NCBI RefSeq assembly: GCF_902806685.2
Contig: NC_048555.1
Location: forward strand, 5,580,001-5,644,000
DNA length: 64,000 nt
Source: Maniola hyperantus
Lineage: Eukaryota; Arthropoda; Insecta; Lepidoptera; Nymphalidae
Direction: 5' to 3'
Part shown: one piece after another, positions 63,653-64,000 of the stretch
Layout of the letters: the number at the start of each line of letters is the position of its first letter
How positions within the stretch are numbered: position 1 is the stretch's first letter
Notes under the pieces: model-generated
Seen by the model: the letters and a program-made list of their open reading frames with translations, nothing else
The model's database searches: none
What the model was told of the DNA's origin: nothing
Position numbers and translations under genes: made by a program

Positions 63653-64000
63653 TCATCATCAATATCATCATCATCATCAGGCATAGGCCTTCCCTAAAGA
63701 GCGCCACCACACCCGGTCCTCAGCCTTCCTCATCCAGCCAGTTCCCGCCAGCCTCTTTATATCGTCGTCGGCCCATCGTGCTGGAGGGCGTCCCACACTA
63801 CGCTTGCTTAAACGCGGTCTCCACTCAAGGACTTTCCGGCTCCAACGGCCATCGCCTCTACAACAGGCATGACCTGCCCACTGCCACTTCAGCTTGCTAA
63901 TAGTTTGGGCTATGTCAGTGACCTTGGTTCTCCTGCGGATCTCCTCATTTCGGATCTTATCCCTCAGGGAAACTCCTAACATAGCCCTCTCCATTATTAT
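63653..64000 (-). pseudogene. RTE-type LINE, C-terminal part, runs off the window
   Basis: A minus-strand frame, open to the window end, ends at 63677 with GWMRKAEDRVWWRSLGKAYA and stop. Before it come SKLKWQWAGHACCRGDGRW and SKRSVGRPPARWADDDIKRL, the conserved tail of insect RTE endonuclease-reverse transcriptases. The reverse transcriptase and endonuclease domains would lie beyond 64000. The usual final QQWT is replaced by an early stop, and an (ATG/GAT)n tail follows at 63653-63680. Within the visible 108 codons the frame is undamaged, so this is the youngest-looking LINE here; whether the whole element is intact cannot be seen. Confidence 0.85.

Overview
The window is eukaryotic and almost certainly from a moth or butterfly. 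It has no dense run of coding sequence. It is filled with repeats of types I associate with Lepidoptera: tRNA-derived SINEs, Helitron-like elements carrying (GTCY)n or (GACT)n microsatellites, 3' ends of RTE-type and other LINEs, many fold-back MITEs, and TACCTACC-rich spacer. Family names are from memory; copies were matched to each other by eye only.

The only host gene I can support is a single exon on the minus strand at 57190-57286. It starts with an ATG, encodes a signal peptide ending in an alanine run, continues WQENVRPKVFAQLG, and ends at a good splice donor (AG|GTTAGT, phase 1). This fits the N-terminus of insect semaphorin-1A (fasciclin IV). The GC-rich stretch at 57287-57530 would be its 5' UTR or promoter. 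If so, 1-57189 is mostly or wholly intron 1 and 57531-64000 is upstream DNA. I found no second exon of this gene, though small exons could escape a reading by eye.

The most complete mobile element is a 2.17 kb Tc1/mariner-superfamily transposon at 37191-39359, with matching terminal inverted repeats and TA target duplications. Its minus-strand transposase is broken by several frameshifts. The second catalytic Asp and the Glu of the NAIE motif are separated by 82 residues, a DD82E arrangement. A second well-bounded element is a 1.5 kb non-autonomous hAT at 23641-25158 with an 8-bp target duplication; it contains a MITE and a tandem pair of fold-backs.

Layout. 1-7 kb: a giant fold-back, Helitrons, LINE tails and nested MITEs. 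7-12.7 kb: mostly unassigned DNA with one large-TIR element at 10151. 12.7-25.2 kb: Helitrons, SINEs, a LINE C-terminus, a tandemly duplicated fold-back and the hAT. 25-36 kb: sparse repeats and several MITEs. 37-39 kb: the DD82E transposon. 39-49 kb: dense SINEs, Helitrons and a MITE inside a MITE. 49-57 kb: quiet DNA with possible regulatory stretches. 57.2-57.5 kb: the semaphorin-like first exon. 58-64 kb: more repeats, ending in an RTE LINE that runs off the edge.

A theme across the window is short, near-perfect hairpins (10-26 bp stems, 3-10 nt loops), several lying inside or at the ends of repeats whose sister copies lack them. This looks like templated, snap-back mutation.
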